Shown here: positions 47,434 through 56,013 of the stretch, piece after piece
How the letters are laid out: the number at the start of each line of letters is the position of its first letter
Numbering within the stretch: the first letter of the stretch is position 1
Source of the DNA: Magnetospirillum aberrantis SpK
GTDB taxonomy: Bacteria; Pseudomonadota; Alphaproteobacteria; Rhodospirillales; Magnetospirillaceae
DNA length: 64,000 bases
Direction of reading: 5' to 3'
Assembly: GCF_011022235.1 (NCBI RefSeq)
Contig: NZ_JAAIYP010000037.1
Span: 1-64,000, forward strand
Program-made: the position numbers and the translations under genes
Notes under the pieces: model-generated
What the model saw: only the letters and a program-made list of their open reading frames with translations
Told to the model about the DNA's origin: nothing
Databases searched by the model: none

Positions 47434-48276
47434 TCACTTTGCCGCAGGCAGCGCCACCACGTGGCCGTCTGTGTCGGCGGTGGCGTCGGTGTCTTCGTCG
47501 TCGAGAACCGTGCTCAGCAGTTTCTCGCCGTCCTTCAACTCGATCTTCTGCGCTTTGTCGCGCAGGGCCAGGGCCTTGCCGGCGGGCAACGGCAGGATGA
47601 CCGAGGCGCGGGTGACGGCATGGCCCACCATGTCGAACGGGACCAGGGCACGGCCGCAATGGGTGCCGTAGCCGTTGGTGGTCTTGATCACCATGGCGGC
47701 CACGCTCTGGCCGTCGGCGGCCAGCACGAAATCGGCGATCTTGCCCAACAGGTCGCCGGCGGCGCCATGCACGCTTTTGCCCTGCACGGCGCGGAAGGTC
47801 CATTGCCTGACCGGCGGCGGCGGTGGCGGGACCGGGGTCGGCGGCGGGGTGATCTTGGGAACCGCACGCACCATCAGCTTGTCGAGCAAGGCGAAGGTCA
47901 ACTGGCCGTCGGCGGGCAATCCCTTGTCGGTCTGGAACGCGGTCAGCGCCTTGCGGGTCATGGGACCCATGCGGCCATCGATGGGGCCGGGATCGTATCC
48001 CAGCGCGGTCAACTCGCGCTGGGCCACCGCCACCAGACCGCGCGGCACCGGGATGTTGGGGGTTAGTTCTGGCAATGGCGCCGGCTGAACCGTGGTGGGC
48101 GGCGTCTCGGCGATCACCTCGCGCACCTGGGCGCGGATGCCGGGACTGGGCTGGTACAGCGGCGACGACGGCGTGGTCAGCGGGTCCTGGGACGGAGGCG
48201 GCGCCGGGTCGGCGCCATATGCGGCGGCGGACGTCAGGCAGAAGGCGACGGCAAGCAAGCGGCCAGCGAACGGCAT
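47434..48276 (-). CDS. Exported peptidoglycan-binding / PRC-barrel-like protein
   Basis: A 280-residue exported protein with a signal peptide (MPFAGRLLAVAFCLTSAAAYGAD), Pro-rich linkers and two domains. Residues about 82-135 are a peptidoglycan-binding domain 1 (AQRELTALGYDPGPIDGRMGPMTRKALTAFQTDKGLP). Residues about 160-235 look like a PRC-barrel (GKSVHGAAGDLLGKIADFVLAADGQSVAAMVIKTTNGYG). It starts 36 nt after the SSS-kinase stop and is probably in the same operon. Role is likely envelope-linked. Confidence 0.8.
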   Translation of the reverse strand: MPFAGRLLAVAFCLTSAAAYGADPAPPPSQDPLTTPSSPLYQPSPGIRAQVREVIAETPPTTVQPAPLPELTPNIPVPRGLVAVAQRELTALGYDPGPIDGRMGPMTRKALTAFQTDKGLPADGQLTFALLDKLMVRAVPKITPPPTPVPPPPPPVRQWTFRAVQGKSVHGAAGDLLGKIADFVLAADGQSVAAMVIKTTNGYGTHCGRALVPFDMVGHAVTRASVILPLPAGKALALRDKAQKIELKDGEKLLSTVLDDEDTDATADTDGHVVALPAAK

Positions 48277-48312
48277 GGACCGGGCTCCGTGATCAAGGGA
48301 CAGGAAGGACGG

Positions 48313-51036
48313 TTATGCCCCATTGGGGGGCGTGCCACAACCCTCGGGCGGCGTTTCCAGGCGCGGCAGGAACACCATGAACACCGCGCCCTGTCCTTCC
48401 TCTCCCTCGACCCAGATCCTTCCGCCCAGATGTTCGACGATGGATTTCGAGATGGTCAGGCCCAGGCCGGTGCCTTGCGGTTTGGCGGTCATGGTGTCGC
48501 CGACCTGATGGAACTTGTCGAAAACCTTGTCACGGGCCTGTGGCGGGATACCGGGACCGTTGTCGGCCACCACCAGCCGCAGGCCGCCGAAATCGGGCTC
48601 CAGCCGTACCGAGACCCGGCCGGTGTCGGGGGGGGCGAACTTGACGGCGTTGGACAACAGGTTGACCACCACCTGGGTCAGCTTGTCGCGATCGGTGAAA
48701 AGCGGCGGCACAGGCGCCAGGGATTGCGACAGCGTTACGCCACGGTCCTCAAACAAGGCGTAGGTGGCGGCGATGGCTTGGCCGACGATTTCCGACGGGT
48801 CGGTTTCCTGCCAGGTCCAGGTCATGCGCCCGGAATCCATCTTGGCCATGTCCAGCACCTGATTGATCAGCCGGGTCAGGCGTTCGCTTTCCTTGATGAT
48901 GATTTCCAGGAAGTCCTGGCGCTGGCTTTCCGCGAGGCCGGGATTGTCGAACAGGATTTCCGAGAACGAGCGGATCGAGGTCAACGGCGTGCGCAATTCG
49001 TGTGTCACCGTCGCCAGGAAGTCGTCCTTCATCCGGTCCAGTTCCTGAAGCCGGTCGTTGGCGGCGCGTAATTCGCTGGTGGCGCTTTCCAGTTTCTGGG
49101 AATAGGCCAGGATCTGGCTGGCCTCGTCCAGGATGTCCATGACCTCGTCCAGGCTGATGTCGTCGCCCTGGGCGACGCTGTCCACCATGACACGGGCCGA
49201 GGCGGTACCGATGGCGCCCGCCAGCAAGCGTTCGGCCAATTCCACCAGATCGGGCGGCGCGCGTTCGATCCGGCCCAGGTCCAGGCCGCGCCCTGCCGCC
49301 CAGTGGGAAAAAGCGGCCATGGCCCGTTTGCGCCCGACGAAACGCACCACCAGGGTCGACAGATCCTCGACCGCCGCCGTGCCGCGCCACAGCCGGGGCT
49401 CGTTTTCGTTCAAGGGGCCAAGGGCATCGACGAAACGCGCTGCCTGGACGTGCTCGACCGCGCTGGCGCGGCTGCACAGGGACACCGCCACATAGGCACC
49501 GACATTGGCCATCAGGCTCCACACCAGGGCGTGGGTCAACGGCCGCATGCCCTCGAGCCCGAACAGGGCATGCGGCCGCAGCAGGTCGAGGCCAAGGATG
49601 CCGGAATCGACGAAAGCGCGCGGCATCAGCCCGGAACTGGCCAGGCTGGGCAACAGCAAGGTGTAAAGCCACACCAGGAAACCGGCCGACAACCCGGCCA
49701 GCGCCCCCTTGGCGGTGGCGCCCTTCCACATCACGCCGCCGACCAGGGCGGGGGCGAACTGGACGGCGGCGCAAAAGCTGACCAGACCGATCGAGGCCAG
49801 GGCGCGCGATTCGCCGGCCAGATGCACATAGGCGTAGCCCAGGCCCATGACGGCGACGATGGACCCGCGCCGGATGGTCAGCAACAATCCGGTCAGGTCG
49901 CCCCGGCCCGCCAGACCCAGGCCGCGGATGCGCAACAGAACCGGCATCACCAGATCGTTGCAGAGCATGGTGGACAGCGCCACGGTCTCGACGATGACCA
50001 TGCTGGCCGCCGCCGACAATCCGCCCAGGAACGCCACCACCGCCAAGGCGTCGGCACCGTTGGCCAAGGGCAGGGCCAGCACGTAAAGGTCGGGATCGAC
50101 GCCGTCGCCGAAGGCCAGCCGGCCGGCCACCGCGATGGGCAGCACGAACAGGTTGATCAGGAACATGTAAAGGGGGAACAGCCACATGGCGCGGTTCAGG
50201 TGGCGTTCGTCCACGTTCTCGATCACGCTGACCTGGAATTGACGCGGCAGGCACAGGATCACCAGCATGGACAGCACGCACAGGCTCACCCAGTCGCCAT
50301 AAGCCGCCGGTCCCGACAAGGTGAACAGGCGGGCGATCTCGGGGTGGGCGGCGCCTTGGGTGAACACGTCGCCGAAACCGGAATAAAGGCCGTAGGTGAC
50401 GAACACGCCGACCGCCAGGAACGCCAACAGCTTGGCGATCGATTCGAAGGCGATGGCGGCGACCATGCCTTCGTGGCGTTCGGCGGCGTCGATCTGGCGG
50501 GTACCGAACAGAATGGCGAAAACCGCCAGGATGACGGCGACCACCGCCACGCTGTCGCCCAGCCAGGGCAGCGGCGCTCCCGTCCGGTCGGGCCAGCTTG
50601 TCAGCACGGTGAAGGTGGCCGACACCGCCTTGAGCTGAAGCGACACATAGGGCATGACGCCGATCACGGCGATCACCGTGACCAGTCCGCCGACCAGGGC
50701 CGACTTGCCATAGCGGGCGGATATGAAATCGGCGATCGAGGTGATGCGGTGCTGTTTGCTGACGCGCACCATCTTGACCAGCACCACGCCGGCCAGACAA
50801 AAGGTCAGGGTCGGGCCAAGATAGATGGGCAGGAAGCCCATCCCCTGTTCAGCGGCAAGACCGACCGAGCCGTAGAACGTCCAACTGGTGTGGTAGACGG
50901 CGATGGACAAGGCATAGGTCAGCGGGTTGCCGATCAGTGAACGCCCCTGTTCCGCCCGGCGGTCGCCGATCCAGGCGATGGCGAACAGCAGGCACAGGTA
51001 GCCCAACGAGATGGCGGCGACCAAGGGGGTGTTCAT
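48313..51036 (-). CDS. Sodium/solute-symporter histidine kinase (CbrA-like)
   Basis: A 907-residue transporter-kinase fusion. Residues about 1-530 form an SLC5/SSS transporter with about 13 helices. A STAC-type domain follows (about 590-645: PPDLVELAERLLAGAIGTASARVMVDSVAQGDDISLDEVMDILDEAS). The kinase has VTHELRTPLTSIRSFSEIL (H679), NLLSNAVKFAPP, DNGPGIPPQARDKVFDKFHQ and GTGLGLTISKSIVEHLGG. CbrA and relatives sense solutes such as histidine or acetate. Here the operon also has a small membrane protein and a response regulator. Overlaps the small gene by 4 nt. Confidence 0.9.
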   Translation of the reverse strand: MNTPLVAAISLGYLCLLFAIAWIGDRRAEQGRSLIGNPLTYALSIAVYHTSWTFYGSVGLAAEQGMGFLPIYLGPTLTFCLAGVVLVKMVRVSKQHRITSIADFISARYGKSALVGGLVTVIAVIGVMPYVSLQLKAVSATFTVLTSWPDRTGAPLPWLGDSVAVVAVILAVFAILFGTRQIDAAERHEGMVAAIAFESIAKLLAFLAVGVFVTYGLYSGFGDVFTQGAAHPEIARLFTLSGPAAYGDWVSLCVLSMLVILCLPRQFQVSVIENVDERHLNRAMWLFPLYMFLINLFVLPIAVAGRLAFGDGVDPDLYVLALPLANGADALAVVAFLGGLSAAASMVIVETVALSTMLCNDLVMPVLLRIRGLGLAGRGDLTGLLLTIRRGSIVAVMGLGYAYVHLAGESRALASIGLVSFCAAVQFAPALVGGVMWKGATAKGALAGLSAGFLVWLYTLLLPSLASSGLMPRAFVDSGILGLDLLRPHALFGLEGMRPLTHALVWSLMANVGAYVAVSLCSRASAVEHVQAARFVDALGPLNENEPRLWRGTAAVEDLSTLVVRFVGRKRAMAAFSHWAAGRGLDLGRIERAPPDLVELAERLLAGAIGTASARVMVDSVAQGDDISLDEVMDILDEASQILAYSQKLESATSELRAANDRLQELDRMKDDFLATVTHELRTPLTSIRSFSEILFDNPGLAESQRQDFLEIIIKESERLTRLINQVLDMAKMDSGRMTWTWQETDPSEIVGQAIAATYALFEDRGVTLSQSLAPVPPLFTDRDKLTQVVVNLLSNAVKFAPPDTGRVSVRLEPDFGGLRLVVADNGPGIPPQARDKVFDKFHQVGDTMTAKPQGTGLGLTISKSIVEHLGGRIWVEGEEGQGAVFMVFLPRLETPPEGCGTPPNGA

Positions 51037-51278
51037 GGCCCGTCACCCTTGGTGCCGCCTCGCTCCATCACCAGGGCGAGGACGACGATCAGCGCCAGCC
51101 AGCCGCCGAACAGCCACACGAACAGCGAGGGCACGCCGCCGATCGTCACCTGGCGCGAGGCGACGTTCAGGAACGGCGGCAGGAACAGTGCCACCCCCAA
51201 CAGGAAAACAGCGGCTAGTCGCTCGGTCCGCCGGCCGGGACGTGGCGAAGCTCCAGGACGCGGCGAAGGGCCGGGCAT
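51033..51278 (-). CDS. Small two-helix membrane protein (CbrX/DUF4212-like)
   Basis: An 81-residue protein with two hydrophobic segments: LAAVFLLGVALFLPPFL (about 22-38) and LFVWLFGGWLALIVVLALVME (about 53-72). A basic N-terminus precedes them. In Pseudomonas a small protein of this type (CbrX) sits before CbrA, and small subunits often accompany SSS transporters. It starts 2 nt after the response regulator stop and overlaps the kinase start by 4 nt. Confidence 0.75.
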   Translation of the reverse strand: MPGPSPRPGASPRPGRRTERLAAVFLLGVALFLPPFLNVASRQVTIGGVPSLFVWLFGGWLALIVVLALVMERGGTKGDGP

Positions 51279-51280
51279 GG

Positions 51281-51652
51281 TCAGGGGACGCCGAGGAAGT
51301 GCCGGACCTTTTCGACCACGTCGCGGGTCGAGAACGGTTTGGTGATGTATTCGTTGGCGCCGGCGTCCATGCCCATCCGGCGGTCGGAATCCGATCCGCG
51401 CGCGGTCAGCATGATCACCGGCATGTCGGCCCAGTCGGCGCTGGCGCGGATGGTGCGGCACACGTCGTAGCCGTCGCGTTTGGGCATCATCACGTCCAAC
51501 AGCACCAGATCGGGCTTGGCCAGGGCGATTTCGGCCAACGCCTGTTCGCCGTCGCGGGCGACCCGCACCTCGTAGCCGACTTGTTTGAGCAGGAATTCGA
51601 ACGACAGGACGATGTTGGGTTCGTCGTCGACCACCAGAACGCAAGGGGGCAT
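51281..51652 (-). CDS. CheY-like single-domain response regulator
   Basis: A 123-residue receiver. The acidic pocket is DDE (9-11), the phospho-acceptor is D53 (DLVLLDVMMPKRDG), with T83 and K105 (YITKPF). It has no output domain. First gene of the operon with the SSS kinase, which is its likely partner; the output would be protein-protein interaction or phosphotransfer. Confidence 0.92.
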   Translation of the reverse strand: MPPCVLVVDDEPNIVLSFEFLLKQVGYEVRVARDGEQALAEIALAKPDLVLLDVMMPKRDGYDVCRTIRASADWADMPVIMLTARGSDSDRRMGMDAGANEYITKPFSTRDVVEKVRHFLGVP

Positions 51653-51835
51653 GGCGTTTCTCCCGTTCAGGAGGCTCTCTCTGACGGAGAGCTTTCTGAG
51701 GAAGAGGTTAGCATGCCCCCGGTGGGGCTGTCATGGCCGCCCAAGGGCCAAAGGGTGGCACCAGCCAGAAGGCGGGGAACCGTCCGCCAAAGGGCGGGGA
51801 TGGAAACGCGGGTTCTCAAGCCGACCGCAGCCCCT

Positions 51836-52327
51836 TCATAACGGTCCCATCTCTTCCATGCGGTCCTTGAGGCGGTCGTGCTTCTTGCGCAAGGTCTCCT
51901 CCATGCGCTTGATGCGGCGATCAAGGTCATCGATATGGGCCAGCCGTTCGGCACGGCGCCGCCGGCTCCAGTCTCCGCCCACGCGGCGCAAGCCCCATTC
52001 GACGCCGACGAAGAACAAGGCGGCACCGGCCACCAGGGCGACCAAGGCGGCGATGCCGCCATAGGCGTGGTCCACCGCCACCACCGCTCCCCAAAAGCCG
52101 ATGCTGACCAGCGAGGCGGCGGCTACCACCAATCCCCGTCCGACCGAGCGGTCGTGGTCGGCATGGCGCTTTTCCACGGCGCGGATGGCGTTGGTGATCT
52201 CTTCGCGGGCGATGGCCTGCCAGGTGCGGAACGACATGCCCTTGACCGTGCGGTTGTCGCGGATGGTCTGTTCCAGCTTGCGTACCAGATAATCGGCCTG
52301 TTGTTCCGGTGTCGGCCCGTCGGCCAT
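51836..52327 (-). CDS. Membrane protein with coiled-coil tail
   Basis: A 163-residue protein. An N-terminal helical region (QADYLVRKLEQTIRDNRTVKGMSFRTWQAIAREEITNAIRAVE) is followed by two membrane helices (about 72-90 and 96-112) and a highly charged C-terminal coiled coil (ERLAHIDDLDRRIKRMEETLRKKHDRLKDRMEEM). ATG 52327 is the first good start. No named family is recognised. It is divergent from the TauE-like gene, with an 81-bp gap holding both promoters. Confidence 0.7.
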   Translation of the reverse strand: MADGPTPEQQADYLVRKLEQTIRDNRTVKGMSFRTWQAIAREEITNAIRAVEKRHADHDRSVGRGLVVAAASLVSIGFWGAVVAVDHAYGGIAALVALVAGAALFFVGVEWGLRRVGGDWSRRRRAERLAHIDDLDRRIKRMEETLRKKHDRLKDRMEEMGPL

Positions 52328-52408
52328 GCCATGTACCCCGAATATGGCGGTCCTCAAGACGGCGCAGTCTAGCACCGGCGCGGAAAAGCACGTATACCGC
52401 CATGTATC

Positions 52409-53230
52409 ATGAATGACATCTCGCAATTGCTTCCCTTCGCCGGGTTGTTGCTGGTGGCCGGTGCCGGCGCCGGCATCATCGCCGGGCTGTTGGGCGTCGG
52501 CGGCGGCATCGTCGTGGTGCCGGTGCTGTTCCATCTGTTCACCACCCTTGGCGTGGACGAGGCGATCCGCATGCAGGTGGCGGTGGGAACCTCGCTTGCC
52601 ACCATCGTCGCCACCGCCTGGTCATCGGCCCGGGCGCATTACAAACGGGGCACGGTGGATCGCGACTTCCTGCGCGGCTTTGGCCCGTTCATCGTCGTCG
52701 GCGTGCTGATGGGCGCGGCGGTGGCGGCGGCGGTCAAGGGGCCGGTGTTGACTGCGGTGTTCGCCGTGGTGGCGTTGGTGGTGGCGGCGCAGATGTCGTT
52801 CGGCAACCCCGATTGGAAGCTGGGCGAGACGTTGCCGACCGGCTGGCCGCGTGCCGCCTATGGCACGGTGATCGGGGCGTTGTCGTCCATGATGGGAATC
52901 GGCGGCGGCACCATGACGGTGCCGCTGATGACCATGTACGGAGCGCCGGTTCACCGCGCGGTGGGCACCGCCGCCGCCACCGGTTTCGTCATCGGCGTGC
53001 CGGGCATGCTGGGCTTCGTGGCGGGCGGGTGGAACGCCGCCAACCTGCCGCCGGGCAGCCTGGGCTTCGTCAGTCTGGTGGGGCTGGCGCTGGTGGCGCC
53101 GACATCTGTGCTGTGCGCGCCATTGGGCGCGCGTCTGGCGCACCGTCTGGACACCAGGATGCTCAAGCGCATCTTCGCCCTGTTCCTGGCCTTCACCTCG
53201 GCCCGGATGGTCTATTCCATCCTGACCTGA
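52409..53230 (+). CDS. TauE/SafE family sulfite-exporter-like membrane protein
   Basis: A 273-residue inner membrane protein with about eight helices and two GG-rich repeats: AGLLGVGGGIVVVPVLFHLFTTLGV in the first and GALSSMMGIGGGTMTVPLMTMYGAPVHRAVGTAAATGFVIGVPG in the second. Members export sulfite, taurine-derived anions or other organic acids. Substrate unknown here. Confidence 0.9.
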   Translation: MNDISQLLPFAGLLLVAGAGAGIIAGLLGVGGGIVVVPVLFHLFTTLGVDEAIRMQVAVGTSLATIVATAWSSARAHYKRGTVDRDFLRGFGPFIVVGVLMGAAVAAAVKGPVLTAVFAVVALVVAAQMSFGNPDWKLGETLPTGWPRAAYGTVIGALSSMMGIGGGTMTVPLMTMYGAPVHRAVGTAAATGFVIGVPGMLGFVAGGWNAANLPPGSLGFVSLVGLALVAPTSVLCAPLGARLAHRLDTRMLKRIFALFLAFTSARMVYSILT

Positions 53231-53361
53231 AGGCTTGATGTCCCGCGCTCTTCCGGCCGGCGGCCATGATGACGGCCAAAGGTGCCGCCGGACGCGGAAG
53301 AGGCGGGCGCGGGCGGGAGGCTCTTGCCCGCGACGCGCGGGAAACGGTGGGGCTCTGTGGG

Positions 53362-54024
53362 TCAGCCGACCCGCCACGCGGTTCCCTCAAGGGTGGACAT
53401 GGGCGCTTTGCCCGCTGTCGGCAAGGGGGGCTCGTGCGCGCGTTCCAAACGCCGTTCCGGGCCGGAATAGGTCGGGTCGGGGGTGGCCCGGCGGTCGGCT
53501 ATCTGACGGTGGTGGCGCCGTTCGCTTCCGGGCCAGCGCAGATGGTGGCGGCGGCGGTCGGGACCGAAGAAACTCTCGCATTCCACGAACGGGCGCGGCA
53601 TGCGCACGATGGCCTGAAGCCGGCTGGCCACCACCTGCTTGGAAAACGGCCGCAGCATGAACTCGGTCGCTCCGGCGTCGCGGGCGCGCAGCACCTCGTC
53701 GATGCCGCCATAGGAGGCCACCACCACCACCGGCACATAGCGTTCCGGGCTACCCGGTGAGCGCAGCATGCGCAACACGCCGGGGGCGTCCATGTCACCG
53801 GACCAGTCGAGGAAGAAGACGTTGACGCCGCCCTTTTGCAATTCGCCCCAGGCGTCGTCGATCATGGCGACGCTGACCACCCGTTCGCAACGCAGGTCGG
53901 ACAGGATGTCGTGCAGCAGGCGGCGGTTGGCGAGAGCGGGATCAAGGATCAGGGCGCGACATCCGGCGAAACCGATGCGCTGGTTTTGAAGCATCCGTTG
54001 GGCGTTGGGCATGAAGACAGCCAT
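53362..54024 (-). CDS. Atypical receiver-domain protein with GP[DE]RR repeats
   Basis: A 220-residue protein with a REC domain at about residues 22-140. Phospho-acceptor D73 is present (VFFLDWSGD), but the second acid of the pocket is absent (LILDP) and the usual KP lysine is R (FMLRPFSK). After the REC domain a basic tail has repeats of the form GPDRR, GSERR, ADRR and GPERR, a motif seen in many alphaproteobacterial signalling proteins. GGAGG lies 5 nt before ATG 54024. Probable output is protein binding. Confidence 0.75.
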   Translation of the reverse strand: MAVFMPNAQRMLQNQRIGFAGCRALILDPALANRRLLHDILSDLRCERVVSVAMIDDAWGELQKGGVNVFFLDWSGDMDAPGVLRMLRSPGSPERYVPVVVVASYGGIDEVLRARDAGATEFMLRPFSKQVVASRLQAIVRMPRPFVECESFFGPDRRRHHLRWPGSERRHHRQIADRRATPDPTYSGPERRLERAHEPPLPTAGKAPMSTLEGTAWRVG

Positions 54025-54125
54025 ACGAGCCTCCCTCGCAAGCGGACTGTGCCTTATGCCATTCTACCCAAGGTGACGGTGTGCGGGCATTGCGCGCTGT
54101 GCGCAGCTGCCATGAAACGGCGCTT

Positions 54126-55736
54126 TCAGGGGGCGCTTTTCAGTTCGGCCGGGGCGCGGAAGGTGAAATTGGCCGGCGCCGCCATCACGGCGGTACGGGC
54201 GCGAGCCAACCGGTTCTTCAACTCGGTCGGCAAGCGGTTTTCGCCGCCGCCGGCGCGGGCGATCTCGACCAGCGACGGCAATCCCTTCTCGCCGCCGGTG
54301 ATGCGGGCCTCGCTGCGGCGGGTAAGGTGCAAAAGATCGTGGATCAGCGTGCGCTTGCACGCCAGCACCGCCTGTCGCGCCCCGGCCAGCGCCGCCTCGG
54401 CCCCTTCCGGGGCGAAGACGGTGACGCGGTGGTGCGGGTCGATGCCGTGTGGCAAAAGGTGGCCATAGGCGGACAATTCCACCTCGATGCCGGTGGTCGC
54501 CAGTTCGCGGCCCAACGCCCGGATGGCGCCACGATAATCGGCATAGGCGGCCAGCACTTCGGCGATGGTGCCGGTGTCGGCCGGCGCCGCCACGTTGACG
54601 TCGGTGGAAGAGGTCCACGGCTTGAGCTTGCCCGGCGGCTTGACCCGCGCCTTGGTGCGGGCCATGTCGGGCGCTCCCTCGCGGATGGCGCGGAAGGTTT
54701 CCATTTCCTGGCCCGAGGAGAAGCCGACGCCGTATTCGATCATCACCCCGCCGATGGTTTCGGTCTCTGGGTCCATCAGGGAAAACAAGACGTCGTCGAT
54801 GCCGTCTTCCGACCAGCCGGTAATACAGGCCAACTGGTCGGCGCCGGCATATTCGCACGATTGCAGCAAGCCTTGCGCCTTGGTGCGGGCCGGCTCTGGG
54901 GCGTGCGCGACGAAGGCTTCAAGCGAGTCCTTGCTGACCAGTTCGACACCGTTGACCACCGTGCCGTTGTTGCCCAGGCGGCCGCCGGCCTCCGGCAGGC
55001 TGATCCGGGTCCACGGGTCCAGGTACGACAACAATCCGGCCACCGCGTCCACGTCCGATCCCTGAACCGGCAGGACAAGGCCGAATTCCGAGGCCGGAAC
55101 CTCGTAAAAGCGGAACACCGCCGCCGCCACCATGCCGGTCCAGCCCTGAAGCCCCTCGACTTGGTCCAAATCCTCGCCGGACAGCACGCGGGCCGGGCCG
55201 CCATCGGCCAGCACCACCGCCTCCAGCGTGGAACTGGGGCGCATGCGCATGGGGCCCATGGCACCGGTGGCGACAACGCCGCCCACATAGGCCGAGCCGA
55301 TGCTGGTCAGATCGACCAATACGCGGGCGGTGGGGCCGACGTGTTCGGCCAGAAAGGAATTGACCTGGGTGAAGGTCAGGCCGGCGCCTGCCGCGACCTT
55401 GCCGGCCTGGGCGTCGACCATGATCTGGTTGGTGGCCAACCCTTCGGGCGGGGTTCCTTCGGGGGCCGGTTCGGGGCTCACCGCGCCCTTGGGGCGGATG
55501 GCGACGACGCCGGTGAAGCCCGACACCGTTTCCCTCTTGTAGTCGAACGAACCGATGGCGCTGGTCAGGCCGCCGGTGGGCATCACCGCGTAATTCTGGG
55601 CCACCGCCTGCGCCACCGCGCCGACGATGTCCGAGGTGACCAGAAGCGCCGCGTCCACAGCCCGGCCGCCATCGTCGGCAAGTTCGGCATGGGGAAGGCT
55701 GGCGAAATCGACGGGCTGCGCGGATGCCGAGGTCAT
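54126..55736 (-). CDS. FAD-linked oxidase (GlcD-like)
   Basis: A 536-residue flavoprotein of the FAD_binding_4 class. A PCMH-type FAD domain is seen in about residues 30-235 (VAQNYAVMPTGGLTSAIG; VAAGAGLTFTQVNSFLAEHVGPTARVLVDLTSIGSAYVGGVVATGAMGPMRMRPSSTLEAVVLADGG). The C-terminal half would bind the substrate (FSSGQEMETFRAIREGAPDMAR; HGIDPHHRVTVFAPEG). This looks like a D-2-hydroxyacid or lactate dehydrogenase relative, without a visible Fe-S domain. The substrate is unknown. Confidence 0.8.
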   Translation of the reverse strand: MTSASAQPVDFASLPHAELADDGGRAVDAALLVTSDIVGAVAQAVAQNYAVMPTGGLTSAIGSFDYKRETVSGFTGVVAIRPKGAVSPEPAPEGTPPEGLATNQIMVDAQAGKVAAGAGLTFTQVNSFLAEHVGPTARVLVDLTSIGSAYVGGVVATGAMGPMRMRPSSTLEAVVLADGGPARVLSGEDLDQVEGLQGWTGMVAAAVFRFYEVPASEFGLVLPVQGSDVDAVAGLLSYLDPWTRISLPEAGGRLGNNGTVVNGVELVSKDSLEAFVAHAPEPARTKAQGLLQSCEYAGADQLACITGWSEDGIDDVLFSLMDPETETIGGVMIEYGVGFSSGQEMETFRAIREGAPDMARTKARVKPPGKLKPWTSSTDVNVAAPADTGTIAEVLAAYADYRGAIRALGRELATTGIEVELSAYGHLLPHGIDPHHRVTVFAPEGAEAALAGARQAVLACKRTLIHDLLHLTRRSEARITGGEKGLPSLVEIARAGGGENRLPTELKNRLARARTAVMAAPANFTFRAPAELKSAP

Positions 55737-56013
55737 GGTCCGACGGTCTTGGGGCGTGGTTCGAAAAAAGAGGGGCGGACCATACCACCAACGACGCGGC
55801 GGAATAAACCATTCTATGACGGCGCTTTCGTCGATACGGCCATGCATGCCTCGGCACCGACCCGCACGGGTTGGCAGTCCGTCACCCCAACAGGCGGGAG
55901 ATCCTGGCCTTGGTTGATGGCGTGCCTTGCCATGCGTATGGATGGTTGTGTCCTGGTGGATTTGCTCGTTCAATTACGCTACCCTTGCGAGAATTTTCTT
56001 CAAGGGGGCGGCC

